From JBFONV01 sp040779335 (GTDB lineage Bacteria > Pseudomonadota > Gammaproteobacteria > Enterobacterales > Alteromonadaceae), in the NCBI GenBank assembly GCA_040779335.1, contig JBFONV010000003.1, forward strand, positions 1-64,000: a stretch of DNA of 64,000 bases, read 5' to 3'. A model generated the notes under the pieces. That model was not told the DNA's origin, made no database searches, and saw only the letters and a program-made list of their open reading frames with translations. Of this stretch, positions 17,130 through 26,799 are shown piece by piece (the stretch's first letter is position 1; the number at the start of each line of letters is the position of its first letter). Both the position numbers and the translations under genes were made by a program.

Positions 17130-19841
17130 ATGCGGACCAAAAAATTGAACAGTGTGCAGTTAAAGTGGCATAGCTTGTCTGTCCAAGCATCGCTTGAACG
17201 GCTGAAAACATCCAGTGGGGTTGGTTTACGTCAGCACGAAACGGCGTCTCGTCGCGAAAAATATGGCCCTAATCGTTTACCTACAGAAAAAAAGCGTAAT
17301 GCCTTGCTACGGTTTCTGCTGCATTTTCACAATATTCTTATCTACGTACTGCTAGCTTCGGCGATGATCACTGCTTCCTTGGGGCATTGGATTGACACCG
17401 GTGTTATTTTAGCAGTCGTAATTGTTAACGCTATCATCGGCTTTATTCAAGAAGGCAAAGCCGAAAAATCTTTAGATGCAATTCGGCAGATGCTTGCACC
17501 TCGTGCCCATGTCATCCGCGATGGAGTGCGTGTTTCTATTATTGCAGCAGAATTAGTGCCTGGTGATATCGTATTACTGGAAGCCGGTGATAGAGTACCT
17601 GCGGATTTACGTCTGCTGGCCGCTCATGGGTTGTCGGTTCAGGAGGCCATTCTTACTGGAGAGTCATTATCCGCAGAGAAGCAAACTGAAGCAGTTGACG
17701 AGCATACAGTATTAGGTGATCGTTTTTGCATGGCATTTTCCGGAACCTTAGTAACATCTGGCCAAGGTAAGGGGGTGGTAGTGGCAACGGGCACTAATAC
17801 TGAAATAGGGCAAATTAGCCGTTTGCTTGCGACTGTGAAATCACCGACGACACCGCTAGTGAAACAAATGGATGTTTTCGCACGTGGACTAACCATATTT
17901 ATCTTAGTCGTAGCGGCACTGTTGTTAGTTTACGGTTATTTTTATGGTCACCATGATTTTTCACAAACTTTTATGTCGGTTGTTGGCTTGTCTGTTGCGG
18001 CTATCCCTGAAGGTTTACCCGCGGTACTTACGATTACTCTAGCCATTGGTGTGCAGGCGATGGCAAAGCGCCACGCAATTGTCAGGCGACTGCCGGCCAT
18101 CGAAACATTAGGGTCGGTTTCCGTTATCTGTACCGATAAAACAGGTACTCTGACACGCAATGAAATGATGGTGGTGTCGGTGTTAACATCGCGACACTTG
18201 TTTACTTTAGAGGGTGATGGTTACGCTCCAGAAGGGATGGTATTGCTAGAAAATGCATGCGTTGACCCCTTGGAGCATATTACACTCGAACAGCTCGCTC
18301 GTGCTGCTGCGCTTTGCAATGACGCGGCTTTGCATGAACGAAACGGTGTTTGGCACGCTGAAGGCGATCCTATGGAAGCGGCTCTACTTGCCTTCGCCGG
18401 AAAAATGGACTTGGATGCACGCCAAGAAAGGGCAAAGTGGACACGTACCGATATTATCCCTTTCAATACCCAACAACGTTTTATGGCGACCTTAAATCAC
18501 GATCATGAACAGCATGCGTTTGTTTTTGTGAAAGGCGCGCCAGAAAGCATATTGCCAATGTGTCATGATCAGCGCTCTGCCGATGGAAATCAGCAAGCCT
18601 TAAATGCAAGCCACTGGCAACAACAAGCAGAGGTTATTGCCGCACAGGGGCAACGCGTGCTGGCATTTGCAATGAGATCGATTTTGCCTAAACACACAGT
18701 ATTGGAGCATACTGATGTACAAGGAAAGCTAACTTTATTGGGGTTGGTGGGGATGATTGACCCGCCGCGAATTGAGGCAGTTGATGCTGTCGCAGAATGC
18801 TATCAGGCCGGCATTCAAGTGAAAATGATCACGGGCGACCATGCGAAGACTGCAACCGCCATCGGAAAAAAGGTTGGATTAAAAAACGCTGACCAAGTGT
18901 TGACTGGTGCTGAGCTTGAAAGGATGGATGATCGACAGATCAAAAGTAGGGTGCTCAACTGTAATATTTTTGCCCGCACTAGTTCTAAACAAAAGCTTCG
19001 TCTTGTTAGTGCTCTACAAGCACACAATATGACCGTCGCGATGACCGGCGATGGTGTCAATGATGCTCCTGCACTCAAACAAGCTGATATAGGAATAGCA
19101 ATGGGCCTTAAAGGTTCAGATGCCGCTAAGGAGGCCGCAGAACTTGTGCTTGCCGATGATAATTTCGCCTCTATTGTAACTGCCATCAGGGAGGGACGCA
19201 CAGTTTACGACAACCTGAAAAAAGTTATTAGCTGGACGTTGCCGACCAGTACTGGTGAAGCCATGACTATTATCGTGGCACTACTTTTTGGTATGACACT
19301 CCCCGTTACACCAGTGCAAATACTGTGGATCAACCTCATTACCACTATCACCTTAGGTATTGCATTAGCGTTTGAACCAACGGAAGGTAAAACTATGCAT
19401 TGTCGGCCTAGGTTGCGTAACGAAGCATTGCTAAGCGGTGAACTACTATGGCATATCGTTTTTGTTTCCATGCTTTTCTTAGTGGGGGTTTACGGAATTT
19501 ATTATTATGCGATTGATAGCGGATATTCAGTGAACCTTGCGCGCACCCTGACGTTGAACACTTTAGTGGTAATGGAGATTTTTCATCTGTTTTTTATTCG
19601 CAATATTTACGGTACTTCTTTGACATGGAAAACCCTGCGAGGGACCAAAGTGGTATGGTTGGTGGTGTTTGTTATCACCGTATTACAATTTGCTATCACC
19701 TATCTACCATCATTACAGGCTATTTTTGGCACGGTAGCTATCCAGTTTAGGGATGGCGCTTTGGTCGTTGCGGTTGGTGTCGCACTATTTACTATAACTG
19801 AGATTGAAAAACAGATCCGTCTTACTTTGTTATCAAAATAG
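17130..19841 (+). CDS. P-type cation-transporting ATPase (P2, Ca2+-type)
   Basis: A 903-residue protein from the ATG at 17130; a GTG at 17085 in the same frame would add 15 residues. Order of features: N-terminal cation ATPase domain (WHSLSVQASLERL), two membrane helices, actuator domain with the TGES motif (EAILTGESL), M4 with PEGLPA, phosphorylation site CTDKTGTLTRNE, nucleotide-binding domain with VKGAPE, hinge TGDGVNDAPALKQ, and C-terminal helices with NLITTITLGIALAFEP. The PEGLP and NLITT motifs place it with the SERCA/PMR1-like or Na+/K+-like group; Ca2+ export is the best guess. It is a single gene and appears more GC-rich than its neighbours. Confidence 0.9.
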   Translation: MRTKKLNSVQLKWHSLSVQASLERLKTSSGVGLRQHETASRREKYGPNRLPTEKKRNALLRFLLHFHNILIYVLLASAMITASLGHWIDTGVILAVVIVNAIIGFIQEGKAEKSLDAIRQMLAPRAHVIRDGVRVSIIAAELVPGDIVLLEAGDRVPADLRLLAAHGLSVQEAILTGESLSAEKQTEAVDEHTVLGDRFCMAFSGTLVTSGQGKGVVVATGTNTEIGQISRLLATVKSPTTPLVKQMDVFARGLTIFILVVAALLLVYGYFYGHHDFSQTFMSVVGLSVAAIPEGLPAVLTITLAIGVQAMAKRHAIVRRLPAIETLGSVSVICTDKTGTLTRNEMMVVSVLTSRHLFTLEGDGYAPEGMVLLENACVDPLEHITLEQLARAAALCNDAALHERNGVWHAEGDPMEAALLAFAGKMDLDARQERAKWTRTDIIPFNTQQRFMATLNHDHEQHAFVFVKGAPESILPMCHDQRSADGNQQALNASHWQQQAEVIAAQGQRVLAFAMRSILPKHTVLEHTDVQGKLTLLGLVGMIDPPRIEAVDAVAECYQAGIQVKMITGDHAKTATAIGKKVGLKNADQVLTGAELERMDDRQIKSRVLNCNIFARTSSKQKLRLVSALQAHNMTVAMTGDGVNDAPALKQADIGIAMGLKGSDAAKEAAELVLADDNFASIVTAIREGRTVYDNLKKVISWTLPTSTGEAMTIIVALLFGMTLPVTPVQILWINLITTITLGIALAFEPTEGKTMHCRPRLRNEALLSGELLWHIVFVSMLFLVGVYGIYYYAIDSGYSVNLARTLTLNTLVVMEIFHLFFIRNIYGTSLTWKTLRGTKVVWLVVFVITVLQFAITYLPSLQAIFGTVAIQFRDGALVVAVGVALFTITEIEKQIRLTLLSK

Positions 19842-19878
19842 ACGGGCTAAATAGTTCAGCATGTTTTAGTACTGCTAA

Positions 19879-20208
19879 TTAGCGAGGGCCTAATAATGAT
19901 ATTGCGTGTGTATCATTGATTACGAGTAGATCTTGAGCGGGACGTTCGGTTATTGCATCGTCAAATTTATTACCTCGAATACTGACATATTCAAAAGGTA
20001 AATTATTTTCTCGCGCATATTCCTCTCTGGTATTGGCAAAAGCAATCATCATAATGTGATCGGCAGTCATTGGGCGATTTAATAAAGAATGAGCTAGCTG
20101 CAAGTCAGATGTGACCGGCTTATCATCAAGTTTGACTGTTTTTGTTGAACTACAGGCACTAAGTGCAAATATTAATATCAAGGTAAAAAGCTGGGGTAAA
20201 GTTTTCAT
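19879..20208 (-). CDS. Small lipoprotein of unknown function
   Basis: A 109-residue protein with a lipoprotein signal peptide (LILIFALSAC, Cys at about residue 19). The mature part contains ADHIMMIAFANTREEYAREN, EYVSIRGNKFDDA and DTHAISLLGPR. I do not recognise a family. A decayed copy lies at 10024-10225 in the same orientation. The gene is convergent with the P-type ATPase gene with 37 bp between stops. Confidence 0.7.
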   Translation of the reverse strand: MKTLPQLFTLILIFALSACSSTKTVKLDDKPVTSDLQLAHSLLNRPMTADHIMMIAFANTREEYARENNLPFEYVSIRGNKFDDAITERPAQDLLVINDTHAISLLGPR

Positions 20209-20441
20209 CTTTTGTCTACTACAAATAACGGCTGTTATTTATACAAAAGCAAAGGCTGTACCAATGATTTTTTTGACACGTTGTTGTTATGTCGTTTACG
20301 GGATGTTTATATTGTTATTTATATGAAATATATAAAGAAAATAATTCTATATTAATGTTGCTAATCGCGATGATATTGTCGTGTTAACCTCTTAAAAAGG
20401 GGATTTATCATAGCGTCAAAAATTTGTAATAGCTGAATATA

Positions 20442-20474
20442 GAAGGGGTTATAGCAATTGCTATTATCCCTTCC
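20442..20474 (-). terminator. Hairpin after dapD, possible terminator
   Basis: Near-perfect inverted repeat (gaaggggttatagcaa with ttgctattatcccttc; one G-T wobble and one mismatch), 20 bp beyond the dapD stop. The T run is poor, so it may protect the 3' end rather than terminate. Confidence 0.4.
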
Positions 20475-20493
20475 ATCTTCATAAAAGCAGCTA

Positions 20494-21324
20494 TTATTCG
20501 TCTGCGACAGAACGTAATAGTGCGTTAATACCTATTTTGGCTCGAGTTTTAGCATCTACTTTTTTGACGATAATTGCAGCATATAGGCTATAGCTACCGC
20601 ATTTAGAAGGTAAATTCCCAGGTACTACTACAGATCCTGCAGGAACCCGACCATAATGAACTTCACCAGTTTCACGATCATAAATACGTGTGCTTTGACC
20701 AATATAAACACCCATTGATATCACTGCACCTTCTTCAACTACTACACCTTCTACTATTTCTGATCGGGCACCGATAAAACAATTGTCTTCGATAATCGTA
20801 GGCCCTGCTTGCAAGGGTTCTAAAACACCACCGATGCCAACACCACCAGAAAGGTGAACGTGTTTGCCTATTTGTGCGCATGAACCGACAGTGGCCCAAG
20901 TATCGATCATACAACCTTCATCGACGAAAGCGCCAATATTGACAAAGCTCGGCATTACGACAACATCTTTGCCGATAAAGCTTCCGGTTCTTACAGATGC
21001 ACCAGGCACGACACGGACACCGTCTTTTTCGAACATTTGCTTGTCATAGTCGGTGTATTTCATCGGGACTTTATCGAAAAAAACACTCTCGGCACCATCG
21101 ATCACTTGGTTATCCCATATGCGAAAAGAGAGCAATACGGCTTTTTTTAACCATTGATGAACAACCCATTCCCCGGCGATTTTTTCTGCAACACGTGCAC
21201 TTCCATTATTTAATGCAGTTAAGGCGTCTAATACCGCTTGTTTATCTTCGACAGTCACCGTTGCAGGGGTGATATTCATACGGTTGTCAAAAGCTTGTTC
21301 TATGATTTTTTGTAAATCGGCCAT
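20494..21324 (-). CDS. dapD: 2,3,4,5-tetrahydropyridine-2,6-dicarboxylate N-succinyltransferase
   Basis: A 276-residue protein, the usual length for DapD. It transfers succinyl from succinyl-CoA to tetrahydrodipicolinate in the lysine and meso-diaminopimelate pathway. Visible are the N-terminal LQKIIEQAFDNR helix, the RIWDNQVIDGAESVFFDKVP segment, the left-handed beta-helix hexapeptide repeats (VVMPSFVNIGAFVDEGCMID, VHLSGGVGIGGVLEPLQA) and the C-terminal KTRAKIGINALLR. It is the last gene of the map-glnD-dapD set, 43 bp after glnD. Confidence 0.97.
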   Translation of the reverse strand: MADLQKIIEQAFDNRMNITPATVTVEDKQAVLDALTALNNGSARVAEKIAGEWVVHQWLKKAVLLSFRIWDNQVIDGAESVFFDKVPMKYTDYDKQMFEKDGVRVVPGASVRTGSFIGKDVVVMPSFVNIGAFVDEGCMIDTWATVGSCAQIGKHVHLSGGVGIGGVLEPLQAGPTIIEDNCFIGARSEIVEGVVVEEGAVISMGVYIGQSTRIYDRETGEVHYGRVPAGSVVVPGNLPSKCGSYSLYAAIIVKKVDAKTRAKIGINALLRSVADE

Positions 21325-21367
21325 GAATTTTCCTATTATTTGCTTAATAACGTTTAATCTTTATTTT

Positions 21368-23989
21368 TTACTCAATATCTTCACATAAAGCATCTTTTAG
21401 TGTTTGCTTTTCTTCATCGGTTAATGCGGTGTTTTTAGTACTTGAGATGGTAAAGACATCTTCTGCTTTTTCACCAAAGGTTGTTATTTTAGCTGTGTGA
21501 ATATTAATACCACACCGTTGAAAAATTTGTGCAAACTTAGCTAAAAGCCCTGGGCGGTCTAACGCAACTATTTCTAGCAGACAAGTATTTTTAGTATTGT
21601 TACTGATAAAACTTACTTGAGTTGGAAATTTAAATTGTTTTATACGTTTTGAAATAGGGCGTATGGTAAATTCATTGCAGAGATTTGAATTTATTGAGGC
21701 GCTTAACGATTGAGCGATATCTGCTGCTCTATGGCTATCTTTTATCGGCTTACCATGATCCAGTACTACAAAGGTATTAAGGGTATAATTAGTTTTGCTG
21801 GTAATGATTTTTGCATCATGAATTGATAATTTTTTGTTACCTAATAAAGTCACTATTGTCGCAAAAATATTGGTTCTATCTTTGGTATGAATAAAAACTT
21901 CGGTGCCGCCCCTATAGGGAGTAGGGCTAATGAGTACCAATGGGGTATCACGATCATGTTGAAGTATATTTTTACAGTGCCAAGCGATTTGCGAGGGTGA
22001 ATAACGCAAAAAATAGTCGGCTTTAAATTCTGACCAGAGATCATGCAGTTTTGCGCGTTCTAAATTGTCTTCAATAAGCAGCTGTTCAGCCTGTTGTTGG
22101 TTTTCTCTTATTTTTGCGCGCAAATCAACGGGCTTTTCTAAGCCACGTCTAAATGCTCTTTTGGTGGTGAAATAAAGTTCTTCCAGTAAATTGGCTTTCC
22201 AACTATTCCATAAACTCTCGTTAGTGGCTCGCATGTCGGCAACGGTAAGACAATACAAGTAATCAAGATGTGCTTCATCTCTAATAATACTGGCAAATTC
22301 TTTGATCACATCTTCATTGGATATATCACGTCGTTGTGCGGTTATTGACATGACTAAATGGTGTTTAACCAGCCATGAAATCATTCGGCTATCATGGTCG
22401 TTAAGTTTATGAGCTTTACCAAATGCCAATGCATCGACTGCACCCAATTTGGCATGATCACCACCACGTCCCTTGGCGATATCGTGAAAAATACCCGCTA
22501 AGTAGAGTAACTCTGGCTTTCGGATCCGTTGCACAATTTTACTACACAATGGAAATTCATGATCATGTTCGGGTTGACTAAAGCGATAAAGGTTTTTAAT
22601 GAGACGATAACTATGTTCATCTACGGAATAAGCATGGAATAGATCAAATTGCATTTGACCAACAATACTGCGCCATTCTGGCAAATACGCCCCTAAAATA
22701 CTGTGGCGATGCATTAAGGTGAAAGGTAAGCCTAATCCTCTAGGATGCTTGATAATTTCGAGAAACAACTGACGACTTTTTGCATAATCATTTAATCCTG
22801 AGACCAATCGTCTTCTGGCATTTCTCATCAACCGTAGGGTACTAGAATGCAGCCCCTTTATTTCTGGGTGTTGAGCGATAATTAAAAACATTTGCATGAT
22901 ATTAATCGAGCGCATAAATACACGCTGATTAGTCGTTTTGATCAGGCCATCGACAACAATGAAATCTTGATTGATAACTTTGCTTTCACCTTCGTTATTT
23001 CGTTTTAAAATGGCGAGTTCAAAATGTTGCAATAACATTTTGTTGAGTTCGTCAACGCGGCCTATAATGCGGAAAAATCGCTTCATCATCCGCTCTATGA
23101 CCATTTTTCCTTCATCACCAAACCCCATCATTTTTGCGACATCGGCCTGATAATCAAATAGCAAGCGGTTTTCACTTCTACCGGCAATAAAATGAAGTGC
23201 GCAGCGCATCCGCCATAAATAATCCTGGCATTCTAAGAGCTCAAAATATTCATTGTGAGTAAGGTATTCATGTTCGACGAGTTCTTCTAGCGAATCGGCA
23301 CCAAAATGTCGTTTTGCGACCCAAGCAATTGTTTGAATGTCGCGCAGCCCGCCAGGGTTCGCTTTTAGATTGGGCTCTAAGGTGTAGGCTGCACCGTGAT
23401 ATTGTTGATGGCGTTGGGCTTGTTCGTCGCGTTTCGCAATAAAAAATTGTTCAGAGGTCCAAAAAATATCTTCATTTAATAGCGGCTGTAAATGTTGAAC
23501 GAGAGCGTCATTGCCACAAACTTGTCTCATCTCCATTAAATTGGTCGCGACAGTGACATCATTCACAGCTTGTTTTAGACATTCTTTTATACTGCGAACA
23601 CTATGGCCTATATCGAGCTTTACGTCCCAAAGTTGGGTAATGAATGCGCCTATTTTATCTTCAAGTTCTTTATCTATCTTGTCTTGCGTCAATATCAGTA
23701 TATCGACGTCTGAAAAGGGGTGTAACTCTGCACGGCCGTAGCCTCCAACAGCGATCAAACTAATTTGGTACTCATCAAGCTGATGTTGACACCAGAGCTT
23801 AATTAAAATTTGATCGACAAAATAGGCCCGATCAGCGACCAAAGTGGACACTTCTTCATTATGAAATATATCTTTTTGCCAGTCGAAAAACAGTTGGTTT
23901 AGTTGACATATTTCTGCGCTATTAAGCGGCGACGCCGTAATAGAAAGTTTCTCTGTAAATTGCACAGGGATCAGCGTCTGGTTGTTCAA
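21368..23989 (-). CDS. glnD: Bifunctional [protein-PII] uridylyltransferase / uridylyl-removing enzyme
   Basis: An 873-residue full-length GlnD, the glutamine sensor that uridylylates and deuridylylates PII proteins. The nucleotidyltransferase domain has GGYGRAELHPFSDVDIL (catalytic DxD). The HD domain is intact: VDEHSYRLI, GIFHDIAKGRGGDH and LVKHHLVMS. Two C-terminal ACT domains follow, the second with LDRPGLLAKFAQIF. The intact HD and ACT motifs contrast with the degenerate paralogue at 56705. It lies 21 bp after map and is probably co-transcribed with map and dapD. Confidence 0.97.
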   Translation of the reverse strand: MNNQTLIPVQFTEKLSITASPLNSAEICQLNQLFFDWQKDIFHNEEVSTLVADRAYFVDQILIKLWCQHQLDEYQISLIAVGGYGRAELHPFSDVDILILTQDKIDKELEDKIGAFITQLWDVKLDIGHSVRSIKECLKQAVNDVTVATNLMEMRQVCGNDALVQHLQPLLNEDIFWTSEQFFIAKRDEQAQRHQQYHGAAYTLEPNLKANPGGLRDIQTIAWVAKRHFGADSLEELVEHEYLTHNEYFELLECQDYLWRMRCALHFIAGRSENRLLFDYQADVAKMMGFGDEGKMVIERMMKRFFRIIGRVDELNKMLLQHFELAILKRNNEGESKVINQDFIVVDGLIKTTNQRVFMRSINIMQMFLIIAQHPEIKGLHSSTLRLMRNARRRLVSGLNDYAKSRQLFLEIIKHPRGLGLPFTLMHRHSILGAYLPEWRSIVGQMQFDLFHAYSVDEHSYRLIKNLYRFSQPEHDHEFPLCSKIVQRIRKPELLYLAGIFHDIAKGRGGDHAKLGAVDALAFGKAHKLNDHDSRMISWLVKHHLVMSITAQRRDISNEDVIKEFASIIRDEAHLDYLYCLTVADMRATNESLWNSWKANLLEELYFTTKRAFRRGLEKPVDLRAKIRENQQQAEQLLIEDNLERAKLHDLWSEFKADYFLRYSPSQIAWHCKNILQHDRDTPLVLISPTPYRGGTEVFIHTKDRTNIFATIVTLLGNKKLSIHDAKIITSKTNYTLNTFVVLDHGKPIKDSHRAADIAQSLSASINSNLCNEFTIRPISKRIKQFKFPTQVSFISNNTKNTCLLEIVALDRPGLLAKFAQIFQRCGINIHTAKITTFGEKAEDVFTISSTKNTALTDEEKQTLKDALCEDIE

Positions 23990-24010
23990 ATTTTCGCCCT
24001 TTTTAATAGC

Positions 24011-24799
24011 TTAATTATGTAATATGCGAGGTATTGATTCTTCTTGACGCAGTGTTAATATTTCGCAACCTGTTTTCGTCACTACGATAGTGTGCTCCCA
24101 TTGCGCCGACTTTTTGCCATCAATGGTATATACGGTCCAATTGTCTTCTTTGTCCAAGATAGTATTGGCTCGGCCAAGGTTGATCATTGGCTCTATGGTA
24201 AAACACATACCTTCTTGTATTTTGGTTTTATCATTATTTTTATAATGAACAATCTGAGGTTCTTCATGAAACTCTTTGCCAATACCGTGACCACAATATT
24301 CTTTCACTATTGAATAACGGCCCGATTTTTTTATGAATTTTTGAATAGTTGCACCAATATCGCCAAAAGCGGTGCCGGGTTTTACTTTTTTTAGTGCTAA
24401 GTAAAGTGCTTCTTGAGTGATACGACATAAACGATTGTCTTCAGCGCTAACTTCGCCAATCAAAAACATTTTACTGGTATCGCCATGATAGCCATCTTTA
24501 ATGACAGTAACATCGATGTTAATGATATCGCCATCTTTTAGGGGAGTCTCGTTGGGAATGCCGTGACAAACAACGTGATTGACCGAAGTACAAATCGATT
24601 TCGGAAAATTATGATAATTTAACGGTGCGGAAATCGCATTTTGTACTTTTTCAGTATAATCGGCGCAAAGCGTATTTAACTCGTCAGTCGTGACTCCTGC
24701 TTTTACGTGGGGCGCGATCATTTCAAGTACTTCAGCAGCAAGCTTTCCTGCTACTCGCATTTTTTCAATTTCTTCCTGACTTTTAATAGGAATTCCCAT
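24011..24799 (-). CDS. map: Methionine aminopeptidase, type I
   Basis: A 262-residue cytoplasmic enzyme that removes the initiator Met. The five metal ligands are in place in VTVIKDGYHGDTSKMF (two Asp), CGHGIGKEFHEEPQ (His), FTIEPMINLG (Glu) and the late SAQWEHTIVVT (Glu). The substrate-site His is in NHVVCHGIP. It is divergent from rpsB with the DsbA-family gene between, a common gammaproteobacterial neighbourhood. Confidence 0.97.
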   Translation of the reverse strand: MGIPIKSQEEIEKMRVAGKLAAEVLEMIAPHVKAGVTTDELNTLCADYTEKVQNAISAPLNYHNFPKSICTSVNHVVCHGIPNETPLKDGDIINIDVTVIKDGYHGDTSKMFLIGEVSAEDNRLCRITQEALYLALKKVKPGTAFGDIGATIQKFIKKSGRYSIVKEYCGHGIGKEFHEEPQIVHYKNNDKTKIQEGMCFTIEPMINLGRANTILDKEDNWTVYTIDGKKSAQWEHTIVVTKTGCEILTLRQEESIPRILHN

Positions 24800-24978
24800 T
24801 AAGACCTCATCTTACATTTTTGGGTTTAGTATTCATCGTTGTTAATAACAAAAGACTAATGGTAGTCTGCTATTTTTCAATTTTGCTTAAAATTTACTGG
24901 AAAAGCATCCATTTTTTGTATTTATAGTAAGCGGTTAAACTCTATTTAATGGCTTTGATATAAAATATTCCAATGTAT

Positions 24979-25596
24979 TTAGCCATTTTGTTTTGCTGCT
25001 ATTTCCATGGTAACGGCTTCGACAATTGCTTTAGGATTTTTTAAATACAAATTGTGGTTAAGCAAAACTAGGTTGTTATCAATCGCCAATAATAATGCTG
25101 GAATAGCACTTGTATTGATTAGCTCTTGTAGTTCCAATATTTCATGAACAACTATTTCGGCATCTTTGCTTAGTTTGTCTATCGCATAGACTTTTTCTGG
25201 CGGCGACAATTTAAAACTATCGACAATATCTTTAATATCGTCTTTGGTGTCGAGTAATCGCCCTTGTTGGAAATGTGCGTCTTGCAATGCTTTTAGCAAT
25301 GGCAGTGCTTGTTGTTCGGTTTTGTAGTGTGCCCAAGTCATTAAGTTGGCAATAATGGTTGAATCTTTCGGTGTTTGAATTTTTTCAAGATAAGATTCGC
25401 CAAACGTCATGTCGCTGTCATGTTTAACGGCATTTACTTGTTCTATGGATACTGATTCATCTCCATCGTAGCGTGCGCTGTGCCATAGGTGAAGTTTCAT
25501 CTTAGGAAATGCTTGCGCGATTTCCATAACTAAAGGAGTAGCTGCATAACTCCATGGACAGTGGCTATCGTAGATGTAAAATAATTCTGTACTCAT
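24979..25596 (-). CDS. DsbA-family (predicted protein-disulfide isomerase, COG3531-like) protein
   Basis: A 205-residue protein with a thioredoxin fold near the N-terminus: LFYIYDSHCPWSYAATPLVM, in which CPWS takes the place of the CxxC motif, so only one active-site Cys is present. No signal peptide is visible, so it is probably cytoplasmic. The late SAIPALLLAIDNNLVLL contains the cis-Pro region. Closest in layout to FrnE/HCCA-isomerase-like DsbA proteins. Its substrate is unknown. Confidence 0.75.
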   Translation of the reverse strand: MSTELFYIYDSHCPWSYAATPLVMEIAQAFPKMKLHLWHSARYDGDESVSIEQVNAVKHDSDMTFGESYLEKIQTPKDSTIIANLMTWAHYKTEQQALPLLKALQDAHFQQGRLLDTKDDIKDIVDSFKLSPPEKVYAIDKLSKDAEIVVHEILELQELINTSAIPALLLAIDNNLVLLNHNLYLKNPKAIVEAVTMEIAAKQNG

Positions 25597-25740
25597 TGGC
25601 GCTAATATTCACTTGTGCTTGGGTAATTTATAATACGCAAATTTTAACGTGCCTAGTTCAATAAGCCCAGAACAAATACATAATTCTTATATCATTCGCT
25701 TTTAGGTGCTAACTTTAGGTACCAATACGATAAGAATTTC

Positions 25741-25769
25741 TGGTGAATTGGTGTTTTTTATGGTATAAA
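25741..25769 (+). promoter_or_regulatory. Probable rpsB promoter with extended -10
   Basis: TATAAA at 25764-25769 is preceded by TGG (extended -10 TGn) and followed by the GC-rich discriminator gtgcgccgc, typical of growth-rate and stringently controlled promoters. The -35 box 17 bp upstream (tggtga) is weak, as expected with an extended -10. Confidence 0.6.
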
Positions 25770-25892
25770 GTGCGCCGCTAAAATAATCACTATAAACTTT
25801 TTAGGTTTGAGTGATGAATCTAGCAATAAACTTGTAAGGTTAATAGGTAACTTTACTTTAAATATAAACTCACATACATCTGTCGAAGATAT

Positions 25893-25957
25893 ACCGGGGT
25901 GCCTCGCTTATTAAGCTAAAGGTCGTGTGTATTGGATGTATGGACGCTTAACCCCAT
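25893..25957 (+). promoter_or_regulatory. rpsB leader RNA element (S2 autoregulation)
   Basis: The leader contains accggggtgcctc, then aaggtcgtg, then ggacgcttaacccc, and GGGGT (25896-25900) can pair with ACCCC (25951-25955). This matches, from memory, the conserved gammaproteobacterial rpsB 5' leader through which ribosomal protein S2 represses rpsB-tsf. It ends just before the Shine-Dalgarno AAAGGA and the rpsB ATG at 25970. Confidence 0.75.
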
Positions 25958-25969
25958 AAAGGAAAAAAC

Positions 25970-26698
25970 ATGCCAAACGTTTCTATGCGCGATATGCTTA
26001 AAGCGGGTGTTCATTTCGGACACAAAACTCGTTACTGGAATCCAAAAATGAAATCATACATTTTTGGTGCTCGCGATAAAGTTCATATCATCAACTTAGA
26101 ACAAACTGTTCCTATGTTCAATGAAGCACTTGCTGTATTAAACAATGTTTCATCGAAAAAAGGTAAAGTATTATTTGTTGGTACTAAACGTGCTGCTGGC
26201 GATGCTGTTAAAGCTGCTGGTATCAAATGTGACCAATTCTACGTAAATCACCGTTGGTTAGGTGGTATGTTGACTAACTGGAAAACAGTTCGTCAATCAA
26301 TTAAACGTCTTAAAGATTTAGAAGCGCAAAGTACTGATGGTACTTTTGAAGCGTTAACTAAAAAAGAAGCGTTAATGCGTACTCGTGAAATGGAAAAGCT
26401 TGATAAAAGCTTAGGTGGTATCAAAAACATGGGCGGCTTACCAGACGCTTTATTTGTTATCGACGCTGATCACGAACATATTGCTATTAAAGAAGCAAAC
26501 AACCTAGGTATTCCTGTTATCGCTGTTGTTGATACAAACTCTAGCCCAGACGGTGTTGATTACATCGTACCTGGTAATGATGATGCGATCCGCGCTATTA
26601 CTTTATACCTTGATTCAGCGGCCAATGCTGTTATTGAAGGTCGTGAGAAAAATATCGTAGTACAAGCTGAAAAAGACGGTTTTGTTGAAGCTGAGTAA
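25970..26698 (+). CDS. rpsB: 30S ribosomal protein S2
   Basis: A 242-residue protein matching S2 over its full length: VSMRDMLKAGVHFGHKTRYW at the N-terminus, then YVNHRWLGGMLTNWKT and GLPDALFVIDADHEHIAIKE. It assembles late on the 30S platform and recruits S1. AAAGGA precedes the ATG. It starts the long plus-strand housekeeping run and is followed by tsf after 101 bp with a strong hairpin between. Confidence 0.99.
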   Translation: MPNVSMRDMLKAGVHFGHKTRYWNPKMKSYIFGARDKVHIINLEQTVPMFNEALAVLNNVSSKKGKVLFVGTKRAAGDAVKAAGIKCDQFYVNHRWLGGMLTNWKTVRQSIKRLKDLEAQSTDGTFEALTKKEALMRTREMEKLDKSLGGIKNMGGLPDALFVIDADHEHIAIKEANNLGIPVIAVVDTNSSPDGVDYIVPGNDDAIRAITLYLDSAANAVIEGREKNIVVQAEKDGFVEAE

Positions 26699-26728
26699 TC
26701 TTAGCTGTCATTAACGTTTTATTTTGCA

Positions 26729-26763
26729 TTTGATACAAAAGCCTTAGTTGCTTTTGTATCAAA
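26729..26763 (+). terminator. Hairpin between rpsB and tsf (partial terminator or processing site)
   Basis: A perfect 14 bp inverted repeat (tttgatacaaaagc with gcttttgtatcaaa) with a 7 nt loop. No T run follows, so it may attenuate readthrough or stabilise the rpsB mRNA, setting the ratio of S2 to EF-Ts. The spacer before tsf is 36 bp. Confidence 0.65.
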
Positions 26764-26799
26764 GTATTTACATTTATTTGAAATTTGAGGAAATTACTC

